This document shows, piece after piece, positions 11,216 to 24,635 of a stretch of 64,000 bases of DNA (position 1 is its first letter; every line of letters begins with the position of its first letter). Origin of the DNA: Rhytidiadelphus loreus (taxonomy: Eukaryota > Streptophyta > Bryopsida > Hypnales > Hylocomiaceae); contig OX344764.1 in NCBI GenBank assembly GCA_947034895.1, positions 62,725,348 through 62,789,347 on the forward strand. Reading direction: 5' to 3'. The translations under genes and the position numbers were made by a program. The notes under the pieces were generated by a model. It saw only the letters and a program-made list of their open reading frames with translations, did no database searches and was not told where the DNA came from.

Positions 11216-14200
11216 TTAAATGCCTGGTGAGCGCTTGAAAGCTGCAAATAATCCTGCAAGTTTTTTGTCTTTATTTCTCCTCGTCAGACCTTCTGCATCA
11301 CGATTCACCTGCTCCGCATCGCCACGGCCACAAATTGTCACGAGGCATGGACTAAACAGCTTTTGTAACTGATTACCAAAATTTTCATATCCGAAAAAAA
11401 TTGCAAAATTTCAAGATATTGGCAGTTTCTCAGACAACCATCTGGAACCTCAAATCTAAATTCCCTATCTATTGGAGCTCTGTGCAATTGGATGTCATGA
11501 TTTTAGAGTGTTGAACATGCCATTTTAATGAATATGACCATCAAAAGGTAGCCCAGGTGGTTTGGGTCAAACCCTCTGAACATAGAAATCAAGCAAATGG
11601 TGGAAACCTTCAGGAAGCTTCGCATGCAAACCTGTTTCAGGACGTCCTCAAGCACACCAGTTATTTCTGAGAAATCTGGCCTTCCTTTTGGGTCTGTTTT
11701 CCAGCAGCGTTGTAGTAACTCGATCAGAGTTGGATCTATGTTCTCAGGAATGGTTGGTCTCAAACCCTGGAATAACCCAATCCACAGATATATACACAAG
11801 TCAGCATTTGAAAGATTCTTGAACGGGGTGATTATCTATCAGACAAAAATGGCTGAACAAATGCAAATTGCGGAACTGAAACATTCAAGAGTACCTTCTT
11901 GACCACGCCAACTGCAGCTTGAAGAGGAGTAAGGTCTTCGTAAGGAACCTGGACAAGATTTTGTGTAAAATGTGGAATTATAAACCCATCACCATCATCG
12001 GTCATTTCTCAGGATTTTCGCACTCTAAATCTGTCTGCACTCTAACTGTACATGTCAATGAGACAGGCTAGGTCACAAGCGCGAACCTCCTATTGAACAG
12101 TATGTTGACAAAAACAACATTGGGATGTTTCAACCTCCCAATTAGTTGAAATCATTGTTGTTACTGGTATCACTTTTTTTCATTACTGTATACCAAACTG
12201 GTAAAAGCATATCCGGGAGGGTATCAGTTCTTTTTTTCCAATGTTATGCATGCAAGTATGAAAATAATTCATATTAAATTGAAAATATTATACTCGCCCG
12301 GTTTGGCATTACTGAAGACCACTTTTCATGGCAGTAAGTATTGCATACCCTTGGTCACAACTAATATTCCAAATGAATGCTGTTGTTTTATTTATGATTA
12401 TTCCAGCACTCAGGACAAACATCAACTTGAGATACCTCACTTTATTCCACACATACTAAATATATGCCAAAGACTGTGGCCATACCTGTCCTGTTAGTAG
12501 CTCCCAAAGTACAATGCCGAAGCTGAAAACATCCGCCTTGCTATCATAAGGTTTGTGCTCTATAACCTGGCGAGCAGAATGATGTCAGGACTAGTCATAA
12601 ACCACATTCAAGTATTTCTCTGTAATTTTAAGCAAACACTGTTTCGTTAACAGTACGTTTCTCAACATGCCAACTTCGTTAAATTAGTGGAATTCTACGA
12701 CTCTGGCACTTTTCAGAATGCGTGGCCTATGTCTACTTTTGGTTCCTATTTTTTAGGCCTTTGTGTAGAGGAATGTCACAACGAAATAGTGTTTGCTTTA
12801 AATTACAGAGAATTGCGACGAGTTAATAAAATTGACAGTTCAGGTAGTAATCATAGACAGCAAGCATTGCCTGGTAATGACAATATTCCATGGAAAAAAG
12901 ACGATCTAGGTAATTATAACTATACCTCAGGAGCCATCCACCGGTAAGTGCCTGTCTCTGCTGTCATGATGCCCGACTGTGCTTGCACTCTTGCTACACC
13001 AAAATCAGCCACCTTGACCACCTGAAATTAATCCTCCATGAAACTCAACTAGTGTCAGTGCTGGAGGTTTTGTATGAGGTAAGAGGTGCTGAATTAAAAC
13101 AGTGGGATTGCACTACAGAGACTTGGGAGCTGTAAGCATATATGTCGAAGAGGCAATCAAAGGAAGAATTAATTGAAGGTCACAGGGCATTGCTTACGTA
13201 CCTCATTCTCGTCCATAAGTAGGTTCGATGCTTTCAAGTCACGATGTATGATTTTGTTCTGATGAAGGTAGTCCATCCCCTTGGAGACATCAATGGCCAC
13301 TCGCAGAAGCATTGGCATCTTCAAAGCTGCCTTTTGCTGGTGCAAGTAGTCATAGACACTCCCACCAGACATGTATTCTGCATGCAATTCATGCAGACAA
13401 CTTAACAAAACATTAAATCTTAAGACCTAGCTAAACCCTGGAGCTATGTATGAAGGTACAGTATTGTCCAGAAAATGGAAATTAAACAAAAGTGAATCGC
13501 ACTCATTTGGTGCCTTAACATGCGTCCCAGCGTTTTTTGTCAACATAAATCAAAATGTACAATATTATCGGGAATATTATTTATTCTATAATTGGCACAA
13601 GCAGTCCTTTGAAAACTCGGACGCATGCAGACTTTGGTTTAGAATGCCTGCATAAAACTTCACCAATTGATATCATGGAAAACTGACATTCAATTAATAT
13701 TTAATCAATATTCTAATGATGATCGAGGACATCCAATTTAGAGATATACCTGTGACAATGCAGAAATTGGGGGGCTTTGTGCAAGCGCCAATGAACTGCA
13801 CAATATTCTTGTGCCTCACTTTCCTGCACAAGTTCACGTCCGACTTCAGCCCAATCTGGCCGCTTTTACAGAAACTAAGGCACGCTGGGTGCGGCGTACG
13901 TATCCATCAAATTGAAGGTGAGACTGGCATGCTAGAGATAATTAATACAATTTAGGAGAGTTCCATTACTGAAAGTTCTCTCGAAAAGCTGAACATTACC
14001 GCATGACAAACACTTCTTGTTGAAATTCTTGCCTCAAGCTTTCGTTCATCCGCTCTGCCTTGAGAACTTTGATGGCCACATCTTGACCACAATAGCTACC
14101 TTGATATCTGAATACATTCAAGGGATTGACTATACTCGTCAGCTTTAAATCAACAGTCACTCATGCAAAGGTTCACAGTACAATTTAATTTCCCAGATTG

Positions 14201-17200
14201 GGTTTAATTTACTTAGAATTCGACAGTTGCTAAACTAGGCACTAGAATGTAGGAACTATTAATGTACGACGTGAATGCACAGAGTTGTCACTCAAGGAAG
14301 GTAAAGACTCGTAGACAAACAATGCCCTTAAGTTTCATAATATTCTTTATCAATACAATTGCGTACCCCTTAAAAACCTCCTGCACATGGGGTAAGAAAT
14401 GTCAAGCATCCACCAACTGAAATTAAAATTACGGTAAATTAAGTTAGACATAATTAAGTGCAGGCACATTCACCACTCCATAATTTAATTGAGGGACATT
14501 CTGAGAGACAATCTATCCTGGTAAAGAATGTAATGTTGCATCCACCGTTGCTAGAATAATTAGGTCAGCTTAATTATACCAAGATGCTTAGCATTTACTT
14601 AATCCTGTCCACTTTCCTCTAAATCAGTTCTCTTACTAAATGGAATAGTGTAGCTGCATGCAGGTGATACTTACAAATCTCCAGAAGAGCCAGTTTTCAC
14701 CTTGCCGACGAACTTTAACTGGCTACTATCAATTTCCCAATCATCTGGGCCACTCGAACCTGCTACTGGTGTGATCCGTTTACTGTCGTTAAGCTCAGGA
14801 GCTGGCACTGACCCAGCGCTCAACACTGCAGGCTGAACATCAACATCAATATTGCACAGGAGCAAGTTAGAGCATACTTACCTATCCCTGGGTTTCCTTT
14901 TTTCCAGATGTTTTCATTGTTTAACTCAAATTAAATAACTGCATGGTCACAGTAACCGTTTTCAGATGTTTGGGATAGTTTAACTCTCCAAAGGGTTTTA
15001 AACCCTAAACCCTAACCCTAAAGCCCTAAACCCTAAACCCCAAATGATGGAGATTGTTTAATGAAAAATGTTGCATGTTTGCTTAAACATGTTCCCAAAT
15101 TTGCAAGTTTGCTAAAAACATTGCTCAAGCATGTACAAAAACGATGCATGTAACTAAACTGCTAAAGACGTAACTGAATCAACGTTGCTAAACCTTCAAA
15201 TTCTAGATATATCGATCGTAATCCAGCACTTGCAGTTCGAAAGTAACAGTGATCGAGGTTGTGAAAGAGATTTTAAAAAGGGTCACTGCATCACCTCCAT
15301 AGTTGAAAGTGCCTCAAGAAGAGCCTGCTTCACATCTTCAGTATCCTGAACACCAGAGATTGATTCAAGGTGATTAATTCGTGAACAAGCTAGAATCGTA
15401 ATAATTAAATGACGTTCGTGTTGATCCGGCCAAGACATACAGCTTCCTTTCCGGATGCAAGATCTATCAGAAAGCCCTGCAAAGAGCGCATAGAAAGTAA
15501 ATCGAAATAGCTCATAGTAAGTAATTAATTCAGTTTTCATTAAAACTGAATTACCCCCATCTTCAGGCGCTTAAGATTGGGAAGCATCTCCATATCCAAG
15601 TGGTTATAAAACTTCAAGTCAATCTTCAGTTCCAACCTTCGAATGATACTAAAAATGATTGAATTCTCTTGAGGTGCTTAAGATTGGGAGGTCTAGATCT
15701 CCATCTTCAGGTGCTTATAGAATTTTGTACGTCTCTCCACATATCGTGAATTCCGATCTCACAGTTCGGTGCAATTTTAATTTAAATAGTTGAAACACTG
15801 TTGCATGGAGGCTTTACCTTTGTAGGCCAGCCATCTACGACGAAAACGTCGAGGGAGTAGCCGTCAGTGGTTGAGAAGACGTGTGCTTCTCGAATGTTCA
15901 GCCCCACATCTGCGAGCAATGCTGACAACTAAACCAACAAAGCACAGAATTATTATGCATTGTTTGAATAGATTGAATTCCTCAGTACACATACACCGAT
16001 CCAAATTTTTAGAGCTTTGAACACAATTTTGGAGCTCTGAAACACAGCATTTTGACAGATACGACTGGTACTCCTTTGATATGAGAGGATATGTGATGGT
16101 TGATGATTGAAGCTCAACGAACCCGGCCTGACAGCACTGACAGTGATATTCATATCCATTAATTACTATCTTCGAATAGAAAATCCTCAAGCTTAAATAA
16201 AGTTAATACCACATTTAGGATACTGGGAACAAGCTTGCATGCATCGAGCGCCCGAGTTTTTTGGACTCTTTCAGAGCAGTTTGACAATTTGGATCCATAC
16301 CCCCATAATAGCATCATAACAGCATACCCCTCTTTTGTGCATTTGAATACTGGTGGTAGTAAACTGGTCCTTAGACTTCAGATTTGATCAAGACTCTGCA
16401 CACCTGACTCAGAAGTTTGGGTTTATCGGTGCTTGAGATCGTAACTTCATGCACTGCCAGGTTTGCCACATACGTCGAACTGCATCCCATAATCCCCGGG
16501 CTGATGTTAGTGCTTCCTCAAGAGCCAGAGCTTCAACAAGCAACTATTTTGAGCAGCGTAGCTGTATTGTCAACACGCACACCATCATCCGTGGCATATT
16601 AATCCTTAACGCAGCATGCCATGGCCATATAACTCAATTAAGCGATGAGGTAGATTCTCGTCAGTTGAGAGGAGGATTACAATCCACTGGATATATGCTG
16701 AACTCTTTTAACTGTACTCATATCTAAAGAATTTTTCTTAGAAGATATGAAACCAAAGTGCAGAAAGCTAGATATATCAAAGTGCTTACCCTCAAGATCA
16801 AATTAAGTGCAGTGCTGAATCTGGAGGTCTAAATTTTTTGAGTGGTATATATGATCTTTTAGCATATGTACCTTTGAGAATTCTGGCTACCCTCTTCAGT
16901 CCGATCTGCAGAACTGTTGACCTCTGAGGCCGATGCTTCTTGGTTGGGTGACGACCCCTGAGGCGGGAGTTGCAGTCTGCAATGGTGTTATTCAATAAGT
17001 CCAGGATTAATTGAAAGGCTAAAAGACACAACTATATATCTCCTGCTCACTACTCTACTGCCGTTTGAAATCCTGTAAAGCCACTCTCGTGTCAATACAT
17101 GAACGGGAAGCATATAGCGATCATTTTAACCAGCTAGAGGAAAATATCAAATACGTACTTTAGCTTGGACATTGGAGGATCGTCCATAGCTTCATCAAGA

Positions 17201-18877
17201 AGAGATGGCTTATCTGAGATGGGTTCGGCGGAACCAGTCCGAATCTGTCAAAAAGATTTTAAAACTTGAATATGAAACTTGTTAACTGATCAACACAAGA
17301 AAGTAATCCGAAAAGGCAGCATCAAGTAATGACCTCGATCGGCTATGACTGATGAGTCGATGGAAAGATTGGCTTGATCTATCAAAAGACCAGCTAGCTA
17401 GAAATATGAAAAAAAACTTGATTAGTGGTCGGGTTAGCTACTGCAAAGGCCAGTTTTATTGATTTCTTTAATCATCATGACTGGATGCATTTAATGAAAT
17501 GCGAGTTAAGGTTCGTGAGAGAATTGCTGCACCACGTACAGGAACTGCACGAACATGGAATACCGCCTTGCTTTCGGAGACCTTGACCTCCTCAAGAAGC
17601 CGCTTGTGAATGAGAACATCATCTGCCCTGTCAACGTGCACATATAATGCGTACCTGCGGACATATATAAGCCAATGTTCAAGAACATCTGGAATTTTCA
17701 GTATTGCTTGAATGCAGTAAATCTCATGATCGATGCCATTCAATCTTCCTCTATCCACTATTGCCACATGGTCAGATAGCAGAAAGTACCTCATACAGTA
17801 TGAATCCAAACTGAAAGTAAGGATTCGCTAATATGAATTCAATTAGAAAATTTCTAGTGTAAGCCATCATACATTCATTACAAATTCAAGCTGCAGTCAT
17901 GATCATCTTCGACACGCACAATTAGTAATTAAATCTCATGCTGTAAATTTTCTGCATCGATCTACTAAGACTGACTTACAGTCACTAGTTCAATTCTCAT
18001 GATCGACTCAGTCCCTCAAGGCCCGACGATTTATGGTTTCAAAATGAACAATTTAATTGACCACACTGTGGAGAATATAATTCAGATTGAGCCAAACTCT
18101 ATATCACTGGTCTAATAATAATGGTAATAGTACACAACAAAGTCTTCATGTGCCCGGCCTCCTCAAAATTGCAAATTAACATAGCCATGAGCACCAATTT
18201 GGGACCCTCGTCCTTCAGGGGTTAACTCCCTAACTTGCTCTCTGGGATATTGATCTTAATACTCAACGATTCTACCAACTGTGGTAATGTAATCAGCATT
18301 GACTGATAGATGCTAGCTGAGCCACATTAATTTGAACAGTCAAACTAAGAACTGAATCCAATTACGCTAGTTCCAGATCAATGCGTGAGAACCTATAGTC
18401 TGTAGGGTTTATGATATGCCTGTGGCTAATGACGATGTTTTGGATCTGCATGCATTACTGTGAGTCACCCAAACCAAACAACATGAGGAACAGTATACAC
18501 ACCTAATTAGTCTAATCAGAAGGCAAAATCGAGAGAAACTGACTGAAAGTAGTCTGTAAGCTGGTATTGTTAATCCAAACAATTGCAATAGATTGCAGTT
18601 TCCAGTTGTCTAAGTCAATCAGGCTGAGAGGATTTGTTAACTGAGAAGCAAGGGAGCTTACTTTCTAATGACGTTGTGCATTGAGTGCACCGACTTACCG
18701 AGTGGGAAGCCGTTCGAAGTGACTGTGAAGCTCTTCAGCAAATGCAGGCATTGCCACAACTTCCTCATGATCCCGTAGCTCCCACAGAATGCTCTCACAC
18801 ACCTCTTTCTTTTTCTGCTTCCGCTGCGCATTCAACGCCATCTTTGTACTAATCTTCTTGCCCTTAAAATCCACCAT
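11216..18877 (-). CDS. ACT-domain Raf-like Ser/Thr/Tyr kinase (STY8/17/46 group)
   Basis: Plant dual-specificity kinase. Arabidopsis members phosphorylate plastid transit peptides in the cytosol. Seventeen exons give 577 aa and all phases close: 18699-18877, 17540-17654, 17159-17244, 16872-16976, 16404-16479, 15818-15928, 15441-15476, 15295-15345, 14675-14832, 14000-14107, 13750-13823, 13202-13377, 12926-13021, 12486-12566, 11895-11948, 11632-11766 and 11216-11308. An N-terminal helical region includes [19 protein letters not shown]. The ACT domain (about 171-237) contains [20 protein letters not shown]. The kinase domain shows a Gly loop (GSSGDLYQGSY), VAIK Lys about 319, HRDLK Asp about 413, DFG Asp about 431 and APE. 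The tail [12 protein letters not shown] resembles the family C-terminus. The exon 5 acceptor (16480) has a poor pyrimidine tract and is the least certain junction. The exact STY paralogue cannot be assigned. Confidence 0.92.
14998..15041. repeat. Interstitial telomere-type repeats in kinase intron 8
   Basis: About six CCCTAAA-type units, some imperfect (CCCTAAC, CCTAAAG), lie between kinase exons 9 and 8. They are the plant telomere unit on the + strand. The run is short and intronic and could be a repaired break or an intronic telo-box enhancer. Confidence 0.8.
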
Positions 18878-21787
18878 CAATGCAAACGTAGGAAGTCTCT
18901 ACCATCACCTACTGTTCCAAATCTCGATGCTTGGAAAGTAAACATAAACCTCCAGAACTTTTTTAATACTTTCCTGTCAGTCACAGTGACCAGCTAGTAC
19001 TCGCGGCATCTGGGATATACCGAAACGGAAATCCTTCCAGCACCAATTGGACGGCTTAGTACCCAAGAACCATGGCGAGGAATCATATCTCACCACCTAG
19101 CACGAAAAAATCCTCAGTACGTACCCTAATCGCATCATCCAGCTATTACAAGATCACAAATGCCGGTTTTATGCACGATCTCGTCCGAAACCCGCTATGG
19201 ACACATCCCTATAGACACATTCAGAATTTCAGACTGTCGAGATGGCGGTGCTTCCTGTCGGCAGCTGAACAGCCTGAAGCCCTGAACTTGGTGTATTGTC
19301 AAGACGATGAAGCTAAGAGTTCTCGCATAGTTCCAGATCGAACTGGGTCCCGTACTGGTGACCATCATCAGATGTGGAAGCTAGCTAGCTTGCAAGCAAG
19401 CTGGTGATCGATTCATACGCTTTGACACTTAGCTTCATCATCATCCCTGCCACGACAAACGTAACGTAACCCTTCCCTGACCTGTCAATGAAACTCCCAT
19501 GCGCAGGCTAGGTACAAACTGAACTTACTTAACTCCACAGTTTGTACAGTGTCATCATTGTGGAGCTTCCAGTAATCCAAGCCTCCAGTAATTACCGCAG
19601 CTAGCCCTGCAAAGTGCACACAGTCGTCACAATTGACGCCGCAGATAGAGCCACTCGTCGCCGTGAACTAACGTTGGCGTCCAGGTGACCAAGGGAGCTG
19701 CACCCAACTCCCGACTTGGAGGAGCAAGCAAGTCGGGAGGGTCCCAGAGTACACTAAGTTTGATTATGGTAAATTTCAATGTGTGCTATCCCCAAAGAGT
19801 AAATACACTACTGGACTGCAGCCACCGCGTCATCCCCCTTGCCAAGTGTAGCAAATGGCATCATGATGGAGATGGTAGCCTCCATTGGGAAGACGGACGC
19901 CGGCACATGAAAACGCGGAGATTTGTTATTTCCGACATCCTCACGGCGGCGGGTCTGGCTGTCTTATCCACTCTCCCAGTTTTTCTGGACTAAACTAGCA
20001 AGACTTTGGGGCTGGCCTTTGGGCGGTCCTAAGGGCCACCGTAAAAGTAAGCACTCGGTCAGAGTCTGACGACCTGCTTTCAGTCGCAATAAGTTTTCTT
20101 AATGGCGCAATCATGCTATGGAGCTTTGGAAGTCCCTTTGGAAGTGCCAAGTGGGTGGAGCCCAAGTCTGCTTGGTTTTCTATTCTGGTCGGTTTGCATG
20201 AACACGAGGACATACTGCCTGGCAGGATGGGCACATTCACTTGGGGATTCCGGCACCTGGAATCCCTGGACTGGGCTTAAGCATATTATAAGCGCATATA
20301 GATTAAACGTTTAAACCCCCAGGCATCTGTCGTCCTTGCTCTTCGTCACGCAGCTTCCTGGATCTCACGACTGCTTCAATGTCACATGGCCAAAGCCATA
20401 ATAGATCAGTTGCTGCCAGCGTCTATTCCAGGCGTTGGTTTAATTTCTGTGGTGCAGTGGTGAGTTGGTCTGAGAGCTCCCTGTCACCAACTGAAAGCGG
20501 CTTAAGTTAGCAGCAGCAGCAGCAGCAGCTGTATTGTTGCCAGGCCAGCCCAGGGCACGAAAAGCACGATCCACCAGGCTGTGATTGCAGTACTAATAAG
20601 TTCAGTGTTGATGTGCAGGGTTCACGTACTGATAAGATGGATGGCAAGGCAAGTAGCAGCAAGTTTAGTTTTGTATCGATAATATTGTGTTGGTTTCCAG
20701 TGCACTGCTGTGCACCACTTAGTACTCGCGTGCTTGCCCCCACTCAAATCGCAATGGCGTGTGGAGAGGAAACGTGAAGCGCGTGCAAGTGCGTGCGTGC
20801 TGGGTAGTGCACAGCACTGTGTTGGAAATGGACAGCGACTAACTTGGACTCCTCTAGTGGTAGCAGCAGAGGATACTAAGCTATGGCGTTTGATTTCCTC
20901 CCACGCACTGGCTTGTTTCTGTAAAACCTCTGGCACGGATTTTTGATTGTGAGCTGCTGGAACTATGGCAGCCACTACCTTGAATTTTGTTCCAGTCTGT
21001 TCCTGTCTGTTTCAGTCTGCATTCATATTCTTTCACTGTCTCGGTGTCCCAGACGTTGTGAAACATTCCACCTCCTAAGAACTGTTGTACAGCTTCTGGA
21101 ATGCTTGTTTTGGGTGTGATATCAATTGGTAGATCGATTTCAGAGTAGTTACTTTCATTGTTGGAAGGCAGTACTCATCATTGGTGACAGAACTTGCCAT
21201 GTGGTGCACTGACGTTGTTCTATACCTCTTGGAACGTTGGAGGTTGCCATCCATGTGCGTATGAGTTTCAACGTTGAAACGTGCTCATCTTCATGCTTAG
21301 TTTGTGGTATGATTGCTCGTGCTTTCATCGATCAATGGGCACTCGTGCATGTATTCCTCGAATTGGGAAACTGAAACCAGTTCGATGGGTTTCAAAGCTC
21401 CCGCTGCATCATATCGTATTGGTTCTCCCATATTGGAATTGAAGCACTGAATATTGTTTTCTGAGTTGAATCGTACGTTGTCTTAGTGCTGTGTGGCACA
21501 GTAATGAGAGAAATCTACAAGATGACGGTGAAGACATGGAAAATTCCTTGTGGTGACATTGTCAAAATACCGGTGGTTAAAATGGCAAAATTCCAAGAGA
21601 TTGGCACTTATCCGAACTGCCATCTACAACCTCAACTTTACAGCAGTCGTCCTTGTGTTTGCAGTGGTCCGTACTAGGTTTTTGAGCTCTGTTCACAAGA
21701 ATCATCACGTTTATGCTCTGAACCTTTACTGATATGGCCATAATGATAGCTGTTTCGATTCGCCTTTAAATGCGAATGAGCTTGATG
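18878..21787. other. Kinase upstream region, no gene recognised
   Basis: Base composition here is closer to genic DNA than to the AT-rich deserts, so 5' UTR exons or regulatory DNA of the kinase gene are plausible. ORFs such as 19072-19407 show no recognisable family. A perfect 11-bp inverted repeat (CTCCCGACTTG / CAAGTCGGGAG, 19708-19718 and 19729-19739) forms a compact hairpin with a 10-nt loop. A CAG-type triplet run lies at 20509-20529. Confidence 0.4.
20509..20529. repeat. (CAG)n microsatellite
   Basis: Seven uninterrupted CAG-type triplets in DNA with no assigned reading frame. Confidence 0.85.
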
Positions 21788-22110
21788 TGATCCTGTGTAG
21801 CGGTTATTGTAATTGTCAGTGTTCAGTAATGGAGTGAAACTTCTAGCTCCACTGTAGAGAATTATTTGCAGCTGGAGCATCTCTCCTCCAGATCAAACTC
21901 ACAATCACAAGTCAACTTCTGCAACAATCTATCCTTGCCCACTAGGCCATCGCATGATATTGCAAGTAAAATCAATGTTCTAGAAGTTGACTTGTGGCTA
22001 TAAACTTGATTTGGAGGAGAGATGCTCTAGCTGCAAATAATTCTCTACAGTGGATAAGTTTCACTCAATTACTGAACACTGACAACTACAATAACTGCTA
22101 CACAGGATCG
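21788..22110. repeat. Long fold-back element (about 130-bp arms)
   Basis: The arms 21788-21920 and 21982-22110 are reverse complements with only about ten differences, around a roughly 61-nt spacer. Shared blocks include ACTGTAGAGAATTATTTGCA and CAAGTCAACTTCT on one arm. It is noncoding and could be a fold-back transposon or a hairpin small-RNA precursor. No clear target-site duplication was identified. Confidence 0.85.
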
Positions 22111-22119
22111 GCAACCAGG

Positions 22120-22296
22120 GAGGATTGTCTCCCTTATTGCGACATGTTTTTCCTTTGCTTGAATTTTTTATTTGCCACCCATGATAAAATTGCAAATTGT
22201 AAATTCATATTTGCAATCATGAGCTCTAAATTAGCTAGTAAAAGACCAGTGAAGAAATAAAAAATTTACTCAACACAAAATAAGGGACAATTTTTA
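22120..22296. mobile_element. MITE-like element, relative of the 48.1-kb element
   Basis: Short inverted ends (ATTGTCTCCCTTATT at the left; AATAAGGGACAAT at the right) bound an interior resembling that of 48135-48348: a TTTTTTATTTGC block followed by a TTCATATTTGCAATCA block. The ends have diverged from the other copy but still pair with each other. Confidence 0.5.
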
Positions 22297-22930
22297 CATT
22301 TACCCTTGGATGTACGGCAAGTCTATTGCAAGATGATGTTGCTTGGATTTCAAAAAGAAGTATTCTCAACTCCTCCTAAAAGATTAGATTTCATCTTTCA
22401 AACTTTTTGTCCAAAAATGTGTAGATCTTACAACTTGCAACTCTACAAAATATATTGAAGAAATAAATTGCCCAAGGATATACATAAAAAATTTCAACAA
22501 AAAATATTTTGTATTCATGCTTGAAAAAAAATTGTAGGTAGAAAAAAGTAGAGAATGATTTGAAATATGTACTAAATTCTTAAGAATTTAGTTATGCAAT
22601 TGAAAAATGCCAATCCAATGGTTGAAATGTTGTAATAAATAATCTAAATCCTATGATTTTATTTTTTTCAAAAATATTGAAATTTGAGTTAAATAAATGA
22701 CTTCAAAGTTTATTTAAAAGTAGAGATTCCATTAGAGTAATTCTTAGCCCTCCAGAGGGCCGCTCCAGAGCAGCTGAAAGGACCCAAGATTAAATTTAAC
22801 TTTGCTTAATGATTTATTTTTCCCCTATAGTCGATCACCGGAAGTTGCGATGTCCGACGATTGTCAGTGGTTTAAAATTCAAGTATAAGTAGTTAAATAA
22901 TTAGGGTTCAGATATTGTAAATTAAGCAAA

Positions 22931-23623
22931 TTCCATTTTGATTAATGAGATGAAAGTTATGAGAAGTTTTAGTTTGCAGGCAATTATGCATTAGAGAAAT
23001 TCTTAGCCCTCCAGAAGGTCGTTCCATAGTGACCAAATCAGTCTATTAATTGCGTAAGAATTAGTAAGGGCCTATAGCCGTAGTGCATTGTCAGAGTGGA
23101 TGAAACCAGTCTATTAATCGCGTAAGATTTAATAGGGGCATATAGCCGCAGTGCATTGTCAGAGTGGGTGAATATCACGAAAAATGTCAAAACTCCAATA
23201 ATGAAAGTGTACAGCCACGTAAACATACAAGGTGATTAATTGGAAAATTAAGCAAATTCAATGAAATTAAGCAAAATGAAGTGAATTTTCAAGCTAGTTG
23301 CCCAAAAAATTAGGAAACTCTTACATTTTTCAACCAACTTTTAAGTCACTTAGTATAGGATGTTTAATGATGAGAAGAGAATCTCTTTATGTACACATGG
23401 GGTAGTAGAAGGTAGAACAATCCATGTGGGATATGTAGTTTAGAATTTGTAGTTTTTCAACCACTCATAGTTAAGTTTAAAATAGGAATTGTATTAAAAC
23501 TAGAATTTCAGACCTCATTTAGGCATAGTAGAATAATTTTTGTTAAAACTAGAATTTCTCTAATGCATAATTGCCTGCAAACTAAAACTTCTCATAACTT
23601 TCATCTCATTAATCAAAATGGAA
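22931..23623. mobile_element. Element with perfect 73-bp terminal inverted repeats
   Basis: 22931-23003 and 23551-23623 are exact reverse complements over 73 bp. The roughly 550-bp interior contains a direct duplication of about 67 bp (about 23036-23103 and 23104-23170, each ending in a CATTGTCAGAGTGG block). No transposase is seen. The identity of the arms implies recent insertion or ongoing homogenisation. A related fragment (TTAGCCCTCCAGAGG) also lies just outside at about 22745. Confidence 0.85.
23036..23170. repeat. Tandem duplication, 2 x about 67 bp
   Basis: Two direct copies, each containing CAGTCTATTAAT, GCGTAAGA, ATAGCCG and GTGCATTGTCAGAGTGG, with a few substitutions. They lie inside the inverted-repeat element. 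Confidence 0.75.
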
Positions 23624-24302
23624 TGATTAAAAGTTTTTCATGTATATATAAATCTAACAAAATCTGAAAATTTCAAAGAAAACAAATGAAAACTTCAGTC
23701 ATTAATGGATTACCAAATATGCTATGTTGCCAAAAAAATGCTACTTGCCTTGGTAAGTTAGGGCTGAAAAACTAGTCACTTATATGTGGAAGTCTCATTC
23801 TAATTAAATCATGAATAGTGCTCCACCTTGTCATGCAACACAATTATGAGGCTTTAATCATAAATTTTTGGACTCTAAATTGTATCAAAGTGAAAGTTGG
23901 ATCCAACTCAAAAAATTTGATGGGCTTTAGTGTCATTTTCCCTTAGCAAACCAAGTTTATTTTCAAACACACACCGAATTAATGACAAGCTAGAATTCCA
24001 CGAGCTTATCATTAATTTGATAGATATTCCAATATAAATTTGGTTTGCCAAGGGGAGATGATAAGTCCATCAAATTCTTTGGGTTCTCAACTTTCTTTTT
24101 TTGTTCATTGTCATTGTGATACAATTAAGAGTCCAACCAAATGATTTAAAAAAGTCTTCTACATGCCCATTCTTCTACTCTCAAGGAGAACAATCAACTT
24201 GCACAAGATATTGTGAGTTAAGAATATTTTGTCACGATAAAGCCAACGAGAAGCCACCACCTCCCAATTCTCCAAAGAATAAGATCACAGAGAAAGTGTG
24301 AC

Positions 24303-24375
24303 TACCCCTATTAGATGAAATACCCCTATTAGATGAAATACCCCTATTAGATGAAATACCCCTATTAGATGAAAG
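24303..24375. repeat. 18-bp minisatellite, 4 copies
   Basis: Four near-identical TACCCCTATTAGATGAAA units lie exactly at the inner boundary of the truncated TTAA-ended element at 24373-24635. The last unit merges with GATGAAAGAGATACAAG of the element. Confidence 0.85.
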
Positions 24376-24635
24376 AGATACAAGCCCCAAAAGTTGTAGC
24401 CATCAAATGCAATTTGGTGAACTCAAATTGAACCTCTAAACTTTGATTGGCTTACAAAAAATCAATACATATTGGATTGATCTAAAAATTTTACCACACA
24501 AACTAGAAGAGAGAGTGCAAATTTCCAAACAAGTTTTATTGAATTTGAACAGCAGATGCAAAAGTTACCGCACTTTGAATTGAACTTGAAACTATGTGAG
24601 GACACTTTTGGTCCCCTTGGACGGTGAGGGGTTAA
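24373..24635 (-). mobile_element. Truncated copy of the TTAA-ended element family
   Basis: The reverse complement of this stretch matches the left roughly 260 bp of the elements at 52310 and 53376. Shared blocks are a GAGGAC/GGGGAC motif, TGTCCTC, CAAATTCAATAAAACTTGTT, CTTCTAGTTTGTGTG, AGATCAATCCA and AAGCCAATCAAAGTT. Its outer end is TTGGACGGTGAGGGGTTAA at 24617-24635. The inner end stops at the 18-bp minisatellite, and no second terminus was found. Confidence 0.75.

Noticed and set aside
19072..19407. 111-aa + strand ORF upstream of the kinase gene
   Set aside because: No recognisable motif or splice context; more likely kinase 5' region.
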